From NCBI GenBank assembly GCA_900541485.1, contig UQJW01000003.1, positions 1 through 64,000 of the forward strand: 64,000 bases of DNA, written 5' to 3'. The stretch is from an uncultured Dialister sp. GTDB lineage: Bacteria; Bacillota; Negativicutes; Veillonellales; Dialisteraceae. The notes beneath the pieces were generated by a model that saw only the letters and a program-made list of their open reading frames with translations, had not been told where the DNA came from and did no database searches. Shown here piece after piece: positions 24,488-33,192 of this stretch (position 1 is its first letter; each line of letters starts with the position of its first letter). The translations under genes and the position numbers were made by a program.

Positions 24488-25597
24488 ATGAAAGTTATAT
24501 TCAACACTTCAGATCTTATCCGCGCATTGGAAAAAGTACAACGCGCAGCACAAACAAAAGTAACATCCAATACGAATAACGGTTTCTTCATTGCCTGTGA
24601 CGGAGAAAAAGCGGAATTCCAGGCCAATGATTATTCCATCGGTATTTCTACATTTTGTGAAGCATCCATAGAAGAAAAAGGAATTGTCGTCATTTCTGCA
24701 CCGCAACTTCTTTCGACAATTAAAATGATGCCTTCCGGCCCTGTCGTAATGGAGCAGAAAAAAGGAGAAACTATGGTTTACTTTAAAGCAGGACGTTATA
24801 CCGCAAAATTCCCGACCCGGGAAAATGAAGATTTTCCTACGGTCAGTGAAATAGACCATGCTTATCATGCCGATGTACGTTGCAAAGATTTGACGGAACT
24901 GGTCAACCAGGTGTCCTTTGCCACATCGACGGACTCGAAGAATCCTTTATTTACAGGTATTTTATGTGAAATCAAGGAAAATACATTTACCATGGTAGGA
25001 ACGAATTCCCATCGTTTGGCAGTCAAAGAAATTACTTTGGATAAGCCGGCGGCGGGAACGGGACGTTTCATCTGTCCTTCTTATGTTCTTCTGGAACTGA
25101 TTCGTATGCTTCCCCAGGATGATGAGGCAACGGTGGAAATTTCTTGGGCAAGCAAGCATGTGGCCTTTTCTTTCGGAGAAACATATTTCGTTTCGAATTT
25201 AATCAACGGGGAATATCCGGACTATAAAAGAGTTTTCCCTGAGAATTTTGACCTTCATGCAATCCTCGATTTAAAGGAATTTGAAGAAGCCGTTCGTTTT
25301 GTCAGCCCCATTTCTCGTGATATGAGCTATAAGACCATCAATTTCGAATTCGGAGAAGGTCAGCTTAAAGCGTATGAAGAAGATCCGGAAATCGGCCGTT
25401 CGGAAACGACGATACCGGCAGAACTTGACGGTGACGATGTAAAAATTACATTTAACTGTATTTATATTGAAGACATTATCAAGCATTCCAAAGGCGATAA
25501 AATTTATCTTCATATCACAAAAAGCGGACCTATGCTGGTAGAGCAGGAAGAAGACAAGGCTTACCGCTATGTCGTGACACCCATGAGAGGTCGCTGA
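24488..25597 (+). CDS. dnaN: DNA polymerase III beta subunit (sliding clamp)
   Basis: 369 aa, the usual length. It starts MKVIFNTSDLIRALEKVQRA, has the three repeated clamp domains and ends with the conserved VTPMRGR-type tail (MLVEQEEDKAYRYVVTPMR). The protein forms the ring that holds the replicase on DNA and binds partners such as the carried Y-family polymerase. AAAGGAG lies 7 bases before the ATG. The S4 protein gene starts one base after the stop. Confidence 0.95.
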   Translation: MKVIFNTSDLIRALEKVQRAAQTKVTSNTNNGFFIACDGEKAEFQANDYSIGISTFCEASIEEKGIVVISAPQLLSTIKMMPSGPVVMEQKKGETMVYFKAGRYTAKFPTRENEDFPTVSEIDHAYHADVRCKDLTELVNQVSFATSTDSKNPLFTGILCEIKENTFTMVGTNSHRLAVKEITLDKPAAGTGRFICPSYVLLELIRMLPQDDEATVEISWASKHVAFSFGETYFVSNLINGEYPDYKRVFPENFDLHAILDLKEFEEAVRFVSPISRDMSYKTINFEFGEGQLKAYEEDPEIGRSETTIPAELDGDDVKITFNCIYIEDIIKHSKGDKIYLHITKSGPMLVEQEEDKAYRYVVTPMRGR

Positions 25598-25598
25598 T

Positions 25599-25817
25599 AT
25601 GGAAAAAGCGGAAATCAAAGGGGACTATATCCAGCTTGATCAGTTTTTGAAAAGGGAAAACCGGATTGCCTCCGGCGGTGAAACGGGATTTTTTCTCGAA
25701 GAGCATGATGTCCGTCTGAATGGAGAAAAAGTCCATGAAAAAAGGAAAAAGCTTCGTCCCGGCGATATTTTGGAAATTGACGGAAAAAGCTGTGAAATTA
25801 TTGGGGAAAGGTTATGA
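25599..25817 (+). CDS. S4-domain RNA-binding protein (YaaA/RlbA type)
   Basis: 72 aa, one S4 domain: YIQLDQFLKRENRIASGGET, FFLEEHDVRLNGEKVHEKRKKL and PGDILEIDG. Its place between dnaN and recF is conserved in Firmicutes (yaaA of Bacillus), where it is thought to act in ribosome assembly. Its stop codon overlaps the recF start (ATGA), so the two are translationally coupled. Confidence 0.88.
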   Translation: MEKAEIKGDYIQLDQFLKRENRIASGGETGFFLEEHDVRLNGEKVHEKRKKLRPGDILEIDGKSCEIIGERL

Positions 25818-26869
25818 AATGTGAATCCGTAAGGCTCATAGAAATACGGAATTTTGAAGATAAGACGATTCATTTCGGCGGCGGTCTCACGATTTTCAAA
25901 GGAAATAACGGAGTCGGAAAAACAAATATTTTAGAAGCGGTCTGTCTGGCGTCATTGGGAAAGTCTTTCCGCACGGGAAGCGACGAAGAAATGATTCGTT
26001 TCGGAAAAGAAGAAGGAACCGTTATTCTTGACTATCATGTCCGCGGTGTAACACATCAAATAAAAATCAAGCTGGCAAGAAATCAGGGAAAGAAAATATT
26101 TATCAATGAAACGCCGTCAAAGAAAAAAGATCTTGTCGGTCTTTTCCGTACCGTTATTTTCACACCTGACGAATTGCAACTTGTCAAAGGAGCGCCCCAG
26201 GTACGGCGGCGCTTTATTGATATGGAAATTTCCCAGGTCAGTCCCAGATATTATGAAGAAATTATCCGGTACGGAAGAGCGGTCCAGCAAAGAAATGCGG
26301 CTTTTAAAATGGCACAGATCAAAGGAAAAAAGCCGGAAGTGGATATGTGGGATATGCAGATAGCCCGGGGAGCGGCGTATATCGTCAAAAAAAGAAAACA
26401 GTCTCTGAAAAAAATGAATCTCTATCTTTCCACTATGGAAGCGGTGCTGACGGGAGAAGCGGAAAATCTGGAAATCAATTACAAGAAAAGCGGCGGAAAT
26501 TACGACAGTGAAGAATGGTATTTAGAGAAACTGGCGGAAAAAAGAGAAGAAGATGCCCGTTTCTGTCATACTTCCATAGGACCGCACAGAGATGATTTGT
26601 TATTTAAAATGAACGGAAAAGATTTATCGGCCTACGGTTCGCAGGGACAACAGAGAACGGCCATCCTTGCCATGAAGCTGGGAGGATTGGAATTTATAAA
26701 AGAAGAAACGGGAGAATATCCGGTTCTTCTTCTTGATGATGTAGGGAGCGAGCTTGATGAAAAAAGGAAAAATGCACTTTTTTCTTATTTGAAAGAAAAA
26801 GAAATACAGGCTCTCGTAACAACGGCAGGAAATTCGGTTGAAGAAACCGGAGAGGTAATAGAATTATAA
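25814..26869 (+). CDS. recF: DNA repair/replication protein RecF
   Basis: 351 aa. It begins with the SMC-like start CESVRLIEIRNFEDKTIHF, has Walker A FKGNNGVGKTNILEAV near residues 30-45, the ABC signature YGSQGQQRTAILAMKLGG near 275, and Walker B PVLLLDDVGSELDEKR near 305. RecF helps load RecA on gaps at stalled forks. The gene overlaps the S4 gene by 4 bases. gyrB, often next in Firmicutes, is absent; after a parS-like site and a terminator a repeat cluster follows. Confidence 0.95.
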   Translation: MKCESVRLIEIRNFEDKTIHFGGGLTIFKGNNGVGKTNILEAVCLASLGKSFRTGSDEEMIRFGKEEGTVILDYHVRGVTHQIKIKLARNQGKKIFINETPSKKKDLVGLFRTVIFTPDELQLVKGAPQVRRRFIDMEISQVSPRYYEEIIRYGRAVQQRNAAFKMAQIKGKKPEVDMWDMQIARGAAYIVKKRKQSLKKMNLYLSTMEAVLTGEAENLEINYKKSGGNYDSEEWYLEKLAEKREEDARFCHTSIGPHRDDLLFKMNGKDLSAYGSQGQQRTAILAMKLGGLEFIKEETGEYPVLLLDDVGSELDEKRKNALFSYLKEKEIQALVTTAGNSVEETGEVIEL

Positions 26870-26877
26870 AAAACTCA

Positions 26878-26893
26878 TGTTTCCCGTGAAACA
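26878..26893. promoter_or_regulatory. parS-like ParB site 1
   Basis: TGTTTCCCGTGAAACA matches the bacterial parS consensus TGTTTCACGTGAAACA with one mismatch. It lies 8 bases after the recF stop codon, 6 kb from parB. Confidence 0.85.
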
Positions 26894-26898
26894 AAATG

Positions 26899-26926
26899 AA
26901 TCCGCTCGAAAAAAGCGGATTTTTTA
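26899..26926 (+). terminator. Terminator of the dnaA-recF region
   Basis: AATCCGCT and AGCGGATT pair around CGAAAAA, followed by TTTT. It comes directly after the parS-like site. Confidence 0.75.
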
Positions 26927-26969
26927 AATGCGTCATTTCATTATTTTTTGGTTTTATCTGTGTAAAAAT

Positions 26970-27575
26970 AAATTTTTTTCCTTAGTCGTAAGCTGTCCCC
27001 GACTTCGGGGAAAGTGCTGAGCTATGTGAGGCGAAAGGGGTAAGTGTGCGTGCACAGGTAAAAGTTCCTTCCGTGTCTGCTCACTCTTGCCCCTTCCGTC
27101 AACCTGACGGTTGACACCTTCCCCGTGTCCGGGGACGGCTTTCATTTCGTATTCTTTTCTTCTTATATAAAAAATCATTTATGCTCTTTCGAATGTAATT
27201 CACTACTGCCGTTATTCTTGAGCGGCGGACAGAATCGGAATGTCGATGGAAGAAAAAATAAATATGACTCATAGCGAAGAATCCGGCATAGGATATCGTC
27301 AAAAGAGTATATATAAAAATAAAAAAATATGAATTCTTTCTTCCTTAGTGTAAGCTTCCCCCGAACTCGGAGGGAAGTGCCGAGCATAGCGGGGCGAAAG
27401 GGGCAAGTGTGCGTACACAGGTCAAAGTTTCTTATGTATTTGCTCCAATTTGCCCCTTCCGTCAACCTGACGGTTGACACCTTAGCCAAGGTAAAGAGTC
27501 TCACTCACTTTTGCAGCGTCGCTTTGCTCCCCGGAAGGTGGTTCGCTTGCTTCCCGACAAACGGGGACGGCTTGC
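26970..27575. repeat. Composite intergenic repeat cluster 1 (inverted orientation)
   Basis: The whole gap between recF and the DUF721 gene is filled by two reversed copies of the composite repeat. The first spans about 26,984-27,145. The second, about 27,345-27,572, carries the optional insert at about 27,485-27,550. Between them lies the C/D-type element with GTTATTCTTGAGCGG and GCGAAGAATCCGGCAT. In the other clusters modules A and B are on the plus strand; here they read on the minus strand, the direction of the neighbouring DUF721 gene. No real coding sequence is seen. Confidence 0.8.
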
Positions 27576-27587
27576 GATTCCTATATT

Positions 27588-28529
27588 TTATTTTTTATCG
27601 TATGAATTGTATTTGCTTTGTTTCATATTCTGCAGGGCTTCTTCCGCTTCCCTTAAGGTGATATTTTTAAGCGGTTTGTGGATAAGGAGAGAGAGAAGAA
27701 TCCGTTTATGGAGCGGTGCATCCGTATTTTGGAAAATCGCCTCTCTTTGTTTTTGTATCCATTTTTCCCGGGCGGATGCATAGGTTTCATAAGAAAAAGG
27801 ATGACGGCCGGGGATGGTTTTTATTTTTTTGTCCTGTTTTTCCAAAACGGCGAGGCAGTCTTCGTATTTGTAATGGGGATTTTCTTTTAAAATGAGAATG
27901 AAGGCGCCTTCTTCTGTTTTTTCCAGCTTGTTCTCGCAACGGATACATACCGTTTGTGATTGGGGAATCAGATTTCCGCAAGTCATGCAGGGATGATAGC
28001 CGTGGGCCGCTTCCGCTTTGTCTTTCTGGTAGGACCGGGCAATCAGTTTTTCGAAGGTTTCTCTCAGCTTTTCGTCTTTGATGTGGACTTGTGTCCAAAG
28101 AGAAATATCTTTTTTTTCTTTCTCCGTTAAAGGCTGATCATACATTTTTTCCCGGAAATCGAGACGGTCATTGATTTTGTCTACCGTCGTTTTTCCTGCC
28201 GTTTCCTTTTTCGGTGTGCCTGCCAAAAAACGTATATCGGTGAATTGTTTTCCGTATTCATCTTCGCCGAGTCTTTTCAGAAGTTCCGATTTCATCATGA
28301 AAAGATGCTGGGTCAGGGCGGAATTGGTGACATAGACGAAAAGGGTATTTCCTTTTCCGAACCCGATATAAGAATACTTGGCAGGCATTTCTCCTACAAT
28401 ATCTTTCCATTTCTGCCGGAGACGGAATAATAGAAAAGAATGATTATTGAAGAGCTGTCTTACCGTTTTGCTTTGGTGAAGCGTATCGGAAAGCGGTTTC
28501 ATGGATTGATAAGTTTTTTTCTTTTCCAT
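27588..28529 (-). CDS. DUF721 (DciA-like) protein with C-terminal zinc ribbon
   Basis: 313 aa from ATG 28529 (AAAGGAG just upstream). The N-terminal about 100 residues form a DUF721 domain: PLSDTLHQSKTVRQLFNNHS, LFRLRQKWKDIVGEMPAKYS, LFVYVTNSALTQHLFMMKSE. DUF721 includes DciA, which loads the replicative helicase in bacteria lacking DnaC/DnaI. The middle contains a CMTCGNLIPQSQTVCIRC zinc-ribbon motif that simple DciA proteins lack, and the tail is basic. Its position beside dnaA-recF supports a replication role. Length is about twice that of minimal DciA. Confidence 0.8.
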   Translation of the reverse strand: MEKKKTYQSMKPLSDTLHQSKTVRQLFNNHSFLLFRLRQKWKDIVGEMPAKYSYIGFGKGNTLFVYVTNSALTQHLFMMKSELLKRLGEDEYGKQFTDIRFLAGTPKKETAGKTTVDKINDRLDFREKMYDQPLTEKEKKDISLWTQVHIKDEKLRETFEKLIARSYQKDKAEAAHGYHPCMTCGNLIPQSQTVCIRCENKLEKTEEGAFILILKENPHYKYEDCLAVLEKQDKKIKTIPGRHPFSYETYASAREKWIQKQREAIFQNTDAPLHKRILLSLLIHKPLKNITLREAEEALQNMKQSKYNSYDKK

Positions 28530-28636
28530 AAGGTCTCCTTTCTTTCTTTTATTATATATCATAATTAAATTCTATTTTATTATTTGCTTGTAAAAAGGTA
28601 TAATAATAAATAAAATCGGAAAAGGGGGAATTTTTT

Positions 28637-29581
28637 ATGGAAGAAATAAAGCATGGGAAAATTGATGTAGAACGCTACCGTGTCAAACCGGGTGAAAAGG
28701 TTCATTTAGGAAAATACAGTACAAAAAGAGATATAGAGATTAATAAAAGAGACGTAAAAGATCATTTATTTCCGGGAGTCATAGAGCAGCTGAAAGAGTA
28801 TCAGGAAGCACTCTACGCTCAAAATACACATGGTCTGATTGTTGTTTTGCAGGCCATGGATGCAGCTGGAAAAGACGGCACAATCAATCATGTATTTTCT
28901 CATTTGAATCCCGGAGGTGTCTCTGTCGTTTCATTCAAGCAACCGTCAATGGAAGAAAGGGATCACGATTATCTTTGGCGTATCAATAAGGGACTTCCGC
29001 CGCGGGGAAATATCGGAATTTTCAACCGTTCCCATTATGAAGATGTCATTGTGACACGCATTCATGATCTCATCAAAAACAGCCAGATGCCGGAGCAACT
29101 GGTGAATAAAAACATATGGAAAACACGGTTTGAACAAATCAATCACTGGGAAAAATATTTGTACCAGAACGGTTTTCCTATGATAAAAATTTTCCTTCAT
29201 GTATCGAAAGAAGAACAGCAGGAGCGTCTGATTGACCGAATCATTACAAAGGAAAAGAATTGGAAATTTTCTATTTCCGATATCAATGAAAGAGAATATT
29301 GGGACAGATACAAGGAATTGTATGAGGAAATCTTTGAAAAGACAAGCACCGAAGAGTCGCCGTGGTATATCGTGCCGGCAGATAACAAATGGTACACCCG
29401 TTATGTTGTTTCCCTTATAACAAGGAATATTCTTCAGAAAATTAATCCCAAATATCCTGAATTATCAGAGGAGCTGAAGAAACACCTTGAAAAATTCAAA
29501 AAATTGATTGCAAAAAAAGAGGGTATGTCTTTAGAAGAAATCAAGGAGGAAATTATAAAAGAAGAACAAAAGTCAATATAA
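28637..29581 (+). CDS. Polyphosphate kinase 2 family nucleotide phosphotransferase
   Basis: 314 aa cytoplasmic enzyme that moves phosphate between polyphosphate and nucleotides. The PPK2 core is clear: Walker A VVLQAMDAAGKDGTINHVFS near residues 72-90, then SFKQPSMEERDHDYLWRI, the lid FNRSHYEDVIVTRIH, and RLIDRIITKEKNWKFS. The single PPK2 domain and N-terminal YRVKPGEKVHL pattern fit the polyphosphate:AMP/ADP phosphotransferases. AAAGGGGG lies before the ATG. It is monocistronic, divergent from the DUF721 gene. The nucleotide substrate cannot be fixed from sequence. Confidence 0.88.
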   Translation: MEEIKHGKIDVERYRVKPGEKVHLGKYSTKRDIEINKRDVKDHLFPGVIEQLKEYQEALYAQNTHGLIVVLQAMDAAGKDGTINHVFSHLNPGGVSVVSFKQPSMEERDHDYLWRINKGLPPRGNIGIFNRSHYEDVIVTRIHDLIKNSQMPEQLVNKNIWKTRFEQINHWEKYLYQNGFPMIKIFLHVSKEEQQERLIDRIITKEKNWKFSISDINEREYWDRYKELYEEIFEKTSTEESPWYIVPADNKWYTRYVVSLITRNILQKINPKYPELSEELKKHLEKFKKLIAKKEGMSLEEIKEEIIKEEQKSI

Positions 29582-29667
29582 AAAATAGAATTTCCGGACA
29601 AGATATATTAAATAACGAGAAAAATATGGAAATATGTATATAGGTTTGATATAGAAAGGAGTTTATT

Positions 29668-30735
29668 ATGAAAAAAATAATCGCAATGCTTGCCTGTGCG
29701 GCAGCACTTACCGCAACCGCGTATGCATCACCGCAGACAGATTTCACAAAGGGCGAATGGGAAGTAGAGGCCGGAATGAGCCACCCGAAAGCCAAAATGG
29801 GCAGTTATAAATCGGCTGCCCGCTGGAATTTTGACGGCGCAGTCACCTACGGATTGGGTGACGGATATGGCATCCAATACCGCCAGCAGGGATTAAAAAC
29901 GAAATATACCGGCGGAACGGGACGGGAATTGAATCTTTTGTACAACGTTCATCCCGATGTTGCCGTTTACGGCGGCTATAACCGTATTTCCATGACCGAC
30001 CTGCCTGACGGACTTTCAGGGAAAGAAGATAAAGTGAATAATATTCTTCAAATCGGCGTTGTTGCCAAACGTCCGCTCAGAAACGGCATGGATATCTATG
30101 CCAAAGGCGGCGTGGGAACAAAAAATACGGCTGTCCTGGAAGCAGGCGTGGACTATGCATTGGACCGTAATATCGATATCAATGCAGGCTACCGCTATAT
30201 GAATACAAGAGGAAATTCGGAAAAGAATATATCCTATCAGGGTTGGCGTGCCGGCGTTTCCTACCGTTTCGGATCGGGCCACGACAGAACCATTCCGTAC
30301 AGAGATGATGACGCTTCCGAAGCAGAAGATACGACAGTCGTTACCGTATCAAACCGGGCACCGGAACCGGTAGCGGAAACCAAAGTCGTTGTTCCGGAAA
30401 ATGATTACTATTTCAACAGTATCCACTTTGCCAATGATTCTGATACCCCGGGAGCAGAACAGACCGCCAATCTCGATGCTTTTGTAAAAAAAGCTAAAGA
30501 AACGGGACATATCTTCAAGCTCGTAGGAAGAACCGATTCCAACGGAGAGAAAGACTATAACGATGCGTTGGCAATTCGCCGGGTTAAAAAGGTTGCCGAC
30601 TATGCCGTTGCCCACGGTGTGAATATTGACCAGCTCGTAGGTATGTACAAAGGCGAAGAAGAGCCGGCAGATACAAATAATACCGAACAGGGACGGGCAA
30701 ACAACAGAAGAGTCGATATTTTCGAGCATAAATAA
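29668..30735 (+). CDS. OmpA-family outer-membrane protein
   Basis: 355 aa. A signal peptide (MKKIIAMLACAAALTATAYA) precedes a small beta-barrel of alternating aromatic strands, about residues 25-210 (WEVEAGMSH, GIQYRQQGL, YGGYNRIS, AGYRYMN, GVSYRFGSG). A short acidic linker follows, then a C-terminal OmpA/peptidoglycan-binding domain with YYFNSIHFANDSD, LVGRTDSNGEKDYNDALAIR R and GRANNRRVDI. The barrel sits in the outer membrane and the last domain ties it to peptidoglycan. This is strong evidence for a diderm host. AGAAAGGAG precedes the ATG. Monocistronic, with a terminator behind. Confidence 0.9.
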   Translation: MKKIIAMLACAAALTATAYASPQTDFTKGEWEVEAGMSHPKAKMGSYKSAARWNFDGAVTYGLGDGYGIQYRQQGLKTKYTGGTGRELNLLYNVHPDVAVYGGYNRISMTDLPDGLSGKEDKVNNILQIGVVAKRPLRNGMDIYAKGGVGTKNTAVLEAGVDYALDRNIDINAGYRYMNTRGNSEKNISYQGWRAGVSYRFGSGHDRTIPYRDDDASEAEDTTVVTVSNRAPEPVAETKVVVPENDYYFNSIHFANDSDTPGAEQTANLDAFVKKAKETGHIFKLVGRTDSNGEKDYNDALAIRRVKKVADYAVAHGVNIDQLVGMYKGEEEPADTNNTEQGRANNRRVDIFEHK

Positions 30736-30742
30736 TTACAAA

Positions 30743-30778
30743 ATAAAAAGAGTTCCTTTTACGGGGACTCTTTTTTTT
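30743..30778 (+). terminator. Terminator of the OmpA gene
   Basis: AAAAGAGTTCC and GGGGACTCTTTT pair with a TTTTAC loop, followed by a run of T. Confidence 0.8.
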
Positions 30779-30842
30779 GATGACATAAACGAAAAGAAAT
30801 CATTACAGGAATCCGTATTTCACAGAGAAATACAAAAATTTT

Positions 30843-32231
30843 TTATTTTGTTTCACGGGAAACATGAGAACGTTTCTTTCTATGAAGACCGGGCAGGAGA
30901 AAAATAAAGGCGGTGAAAAGTCCTGTGAATAAAGGATTCAGCGAAAGAGGAAGAAAAGCGGCGGCAAGAGCGGCTGCCGTACTGGCTCCCATGGAAATGA
31001 GGGCCCACTTTTTTTCCAGATGGCCCGGGAAAAAGACGGCAAGTGTCATAGGAAGAAATATACCGCCCCCGCGGAGGCCCATGGAAAGATAATTCCAAAA
31101 AAGAACTTGGGATCCGCGGTACAGAATGGCAAGCGCGGAGGAAATGAGAAGGACCGATAGAACGGTGATGCGTGTGAGACGAAGCTGCTCTGTATCGTCT
31201 TTGATAGAAAAAAGAGGAGTCAGGATATCCCGTGATATCATCGTTCCGATGCCGAGGGAAAGACCGCCGATGCTTCCGAGAAGAGATAAAATAATACCGC
31301 CCAGAGCAAGACCGCCGACAAGCGGAGGAACGTGACCGGCAAGAAAAGCGGGAAGAACGAGAATGGGCGGGACCGCTTCATCAAGGATTTGCATGGACAT
31401 ACCGACAGCGATTGAGGGAAGACCGACGGGAATTACAATGAGAGCGGCAATGAAACAACCTGTCGTTGCGGTAACGGGGGTGGCGGCCGAAAAAATGCAT
31501 TGTATATACGTCTGTGTACAGAGAATTCCGATGATGACCGAGCCGAGTTGGGAAAGAGAAAGTCCCCAGGAAGAACCGCGAAGAGAGAAGTAATCAGGGG
31601 GAAAGGAATTCCAACTTTGCGAAGTTTCCAAAAAGGAAAACGCATACCACCCGGCGATGAAAAGAGAAATCCAGATGATTCCCATTTTTAAAAGTCCGCC
31701 GACAGCCGTACTTTTCATGCCACCGAAAAAAGTATAAAGAATGACAAGTAAAGTCAGTATCACGGCAGACATGACGGGAGATATATGAAAAAGAGAAGAA
31801 ATGATTTCTATACCGGGCAGACAACTTGCCACGGCAGATAGAAGAATACCCACGGAAGAAATCACGGAAGAAAGAATTTCCGCCTTTTTTCCGTATTGGA
31901 GGGACAAAAATTCGGGAATCGTTTCCAGTCCCGTCATGCGGAGACGGCGGGCATAAAAAAGACCCATGATGATAAAAGCAATGCCGCTTCCCAGCGTAAA
32001 CCACCAGGCGGAAAGACCGGACGAATAAGCCAGCTGTGCCGTTCCCACCGTAGCACCGCCGCCGACGACCGTCCCGGCAATGCTTCCTGCCACAAAAGGG
32101 GCTGACGAAGAACGGCCGCCCAAGCTGTAGCCTTCCGCAGAGGATACCTTACGGGCCGTATAAAAACCGGCACCGATGACAAAGAAAACCACGGCGGCAA
32201 TAACGGATATATGTAAAAGAGTCAGATTCAT
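30843..32231 (-). CDS. Sodium:solute symporter family protein
   Basis: 462 aa with about 13 hydrophobic segments, the size and topology of the SSS family (PutP/PanF-like). Visible family patterns are the first segment VIAAVVFFVIGAGFYTARKV, the glycine-rich AGSIAGTVVGGGATVGTAQL and, further on, GGMKSTAVGGLLKMGI. It would carry a small organic solute with sodium across the inner membrane; the substrate cannot be predicted. The last codons (SHVSRETK) are encoded by the parS-like site at 30849-30864, and another parS-like site lies 48 bases before the start. It faces away from parA. Confidence 0.85.
   Translation of the reverse strand: MNLTLLHISVIAAVVFFVIGAGFYTARKVSSAEGYSLGGRSSSAPFVAGSIAGTVVGGGATVGTAQLAYSSGLSAWWFTLGSGIAFIIMGLFYARRLRMTGLETIPEFLSLQYGKKAEILSSVISSVGILLSAVASCLPGIEIISSLFHISPVMSAVILTLLVILYTFFGGMKSTAVGGLLKMGIIWISLFIAGWYAFSFLETSQSWNSFPPDYFSLRGSSWGLSLSQLGSVIIGILCTQTYIQCIFSAATPVTATTGCFIAALIVIPVGLPSIAVGMSMQILDEAVPPILVLPAFLAGHVPPLVGGLALGGIILSLLGSIGGLSLGIGTMISRDILTPLFSIKDDTEQLRLTRITVLSVLLISSALAILYRGSQVLFWNYLSMGLRGGGIFLPMTLAVFFPGHLEKKWALISMGASTAAALAAAFLPLSLNPLFTGLFTAFIFLLPGLHRKKRSHVSRETK
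30849..30864. promoter_or_regulatory. parS-like ParB site 2, inside a coding sequence
   Basis: TGTTTCACGGGAAACA, one mismatch to the parS consensus, inside the last codons of the sodium symporter gene, where it encodes VSRET. Confidence 0.85.
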
Positions 32232-32278
32232 AAAAACAGACCTCCCGATACCTATTATAGCAAAGAAAAAGAAGATAA

Positions 32279-32294
32279 TGTTTCACGGGAAACG
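32279..32294. promoter_or_regulatory. parS-like ParB site 3
   Basis: TGTTTCACGGGAAACG, two mismatches to the consensus, in the gap between symporter and parA. It may also bring ParB to the parAB promoter. Confidence 0.8.
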
Positions 32295-32433
32295 TGAGAA
32301 ATAAAAAGAGCGTTTCTTCCCGGACAGACTTGTGAAAATGAACAAAGCGCGGAGACTTCGTATTTCCTTTTGTTACAGAAAAAAGGCTCTGTGTGATATA
32401 ATAAAACAGACCATCTGTGAAAGGACAAAAATA

Positions 32434-33192
32434 ATGGGCCGGATTATCAGTATCATCAATCAGAAGGGCGGCGTCGGAAAAACGACGACAGCTGTCAATC
32501 TTGCCGCTTTTCTGGCAGACAAAGGATATAAAACGCTGCTTGTGGACGCCGATTCCCAAGGAAATGCAACGAGCGGTATCTCTAAACATGTGAAAATGAA
32601 CGCCAACCTCTATGAAGTCCTCATGGGAGACAAAACGGTCGGCGAGGCTATTGTGAAAACAGATATCAAACGGCTTTCTCTGCTTCCCGCATCCATTGAT
32701 TTGGCGGGCGCGGAAATAGAAATGGTTTCCATGGAAAACAGGGAATTTCTGATGAAAAAAAAGCTCGATGCCGTGAAAGAGGACTATGATTTCATTCTCA
32801 TCGATTGCCCGCCTTCACTGGGGCTGATGACACTGAATACCCTTGTGGCATCACGATCCGTTCTCATTCCCATACAGGCGGAATTTTATGCCCTCGAAGG
32901 CTTGTCCCAGCTCATCCGTACAATCAGTCAGGTGACAAGAAAACTGAATCCCGGACTTTCCGTTTTGGGCATTCTTCTCACCATGTTTGACGGGCGGACA
33001 AATCTGTCGCTCCAGGTTGCCGAAGAAGTCAAGAAATATTTCGGCACTAAAGTATTTAAAACGGTGATTCCCCGGTCGGTCAAGCTTTCGGAAGCGCCGA
33101 GTTTCGGAGAATCCATACTCACTTACGCTCCCAAATCCAAAGGAGCGGAAGCATATAAGAAATTATCCCGGGAGGTAATCCGTCGTGTCTAA
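32434..33192 (+). CDS. parA: Chromosome partitioning ATPase ParA (Soj)
   Basis: 252 aa from ATG 32434 (GAAAGGA upstream); longer frames from 32332 only read through the promoter. The deviant Walker A IINQKGGVGKTTTAVNLAA starts near residue 7. LLVDADSQGNATSG, DFILIDCPPSLG and the C-terminal VIPRSVKLSEAPSFGESI are all typical of Soj/ParA. With ATP it binds DNA as a dimer and moves ParB-parS complexes, and in Firmicutes it also controls DnaA. The gene overlaps parB by 8 bases. Confidence 0.95.
   Translation: MGRIISIINQKGGVGKTTTAVNLAAFLADKGYKTLLVDADSQGNATSGISKHVKMNANLYEVLMGDKTVGEAIVKTDIKRLSLLPASIDLAGAEIEMVSMENREFLMKKKLDAVKEDYDFILIDCPPSLGLMTLNTLVASRSVLIPIQAEFYALEGLSQLIRTISQVTRKLNPGLSVLGILLTMFDGRTNLSLQVAEEVKKYFGTKVFKTVIPRSVKLSEAPSFGESILTYAPKSKGAEAYKKLSREVIRRV

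Noticed and set aside
32332..32433. 34-codon N-terminal extension of ParA
   Set aside because: It covers the promoter and ribosome-site region; the Walker A motif begins just after ATG 32434, as in all Soj proteins.
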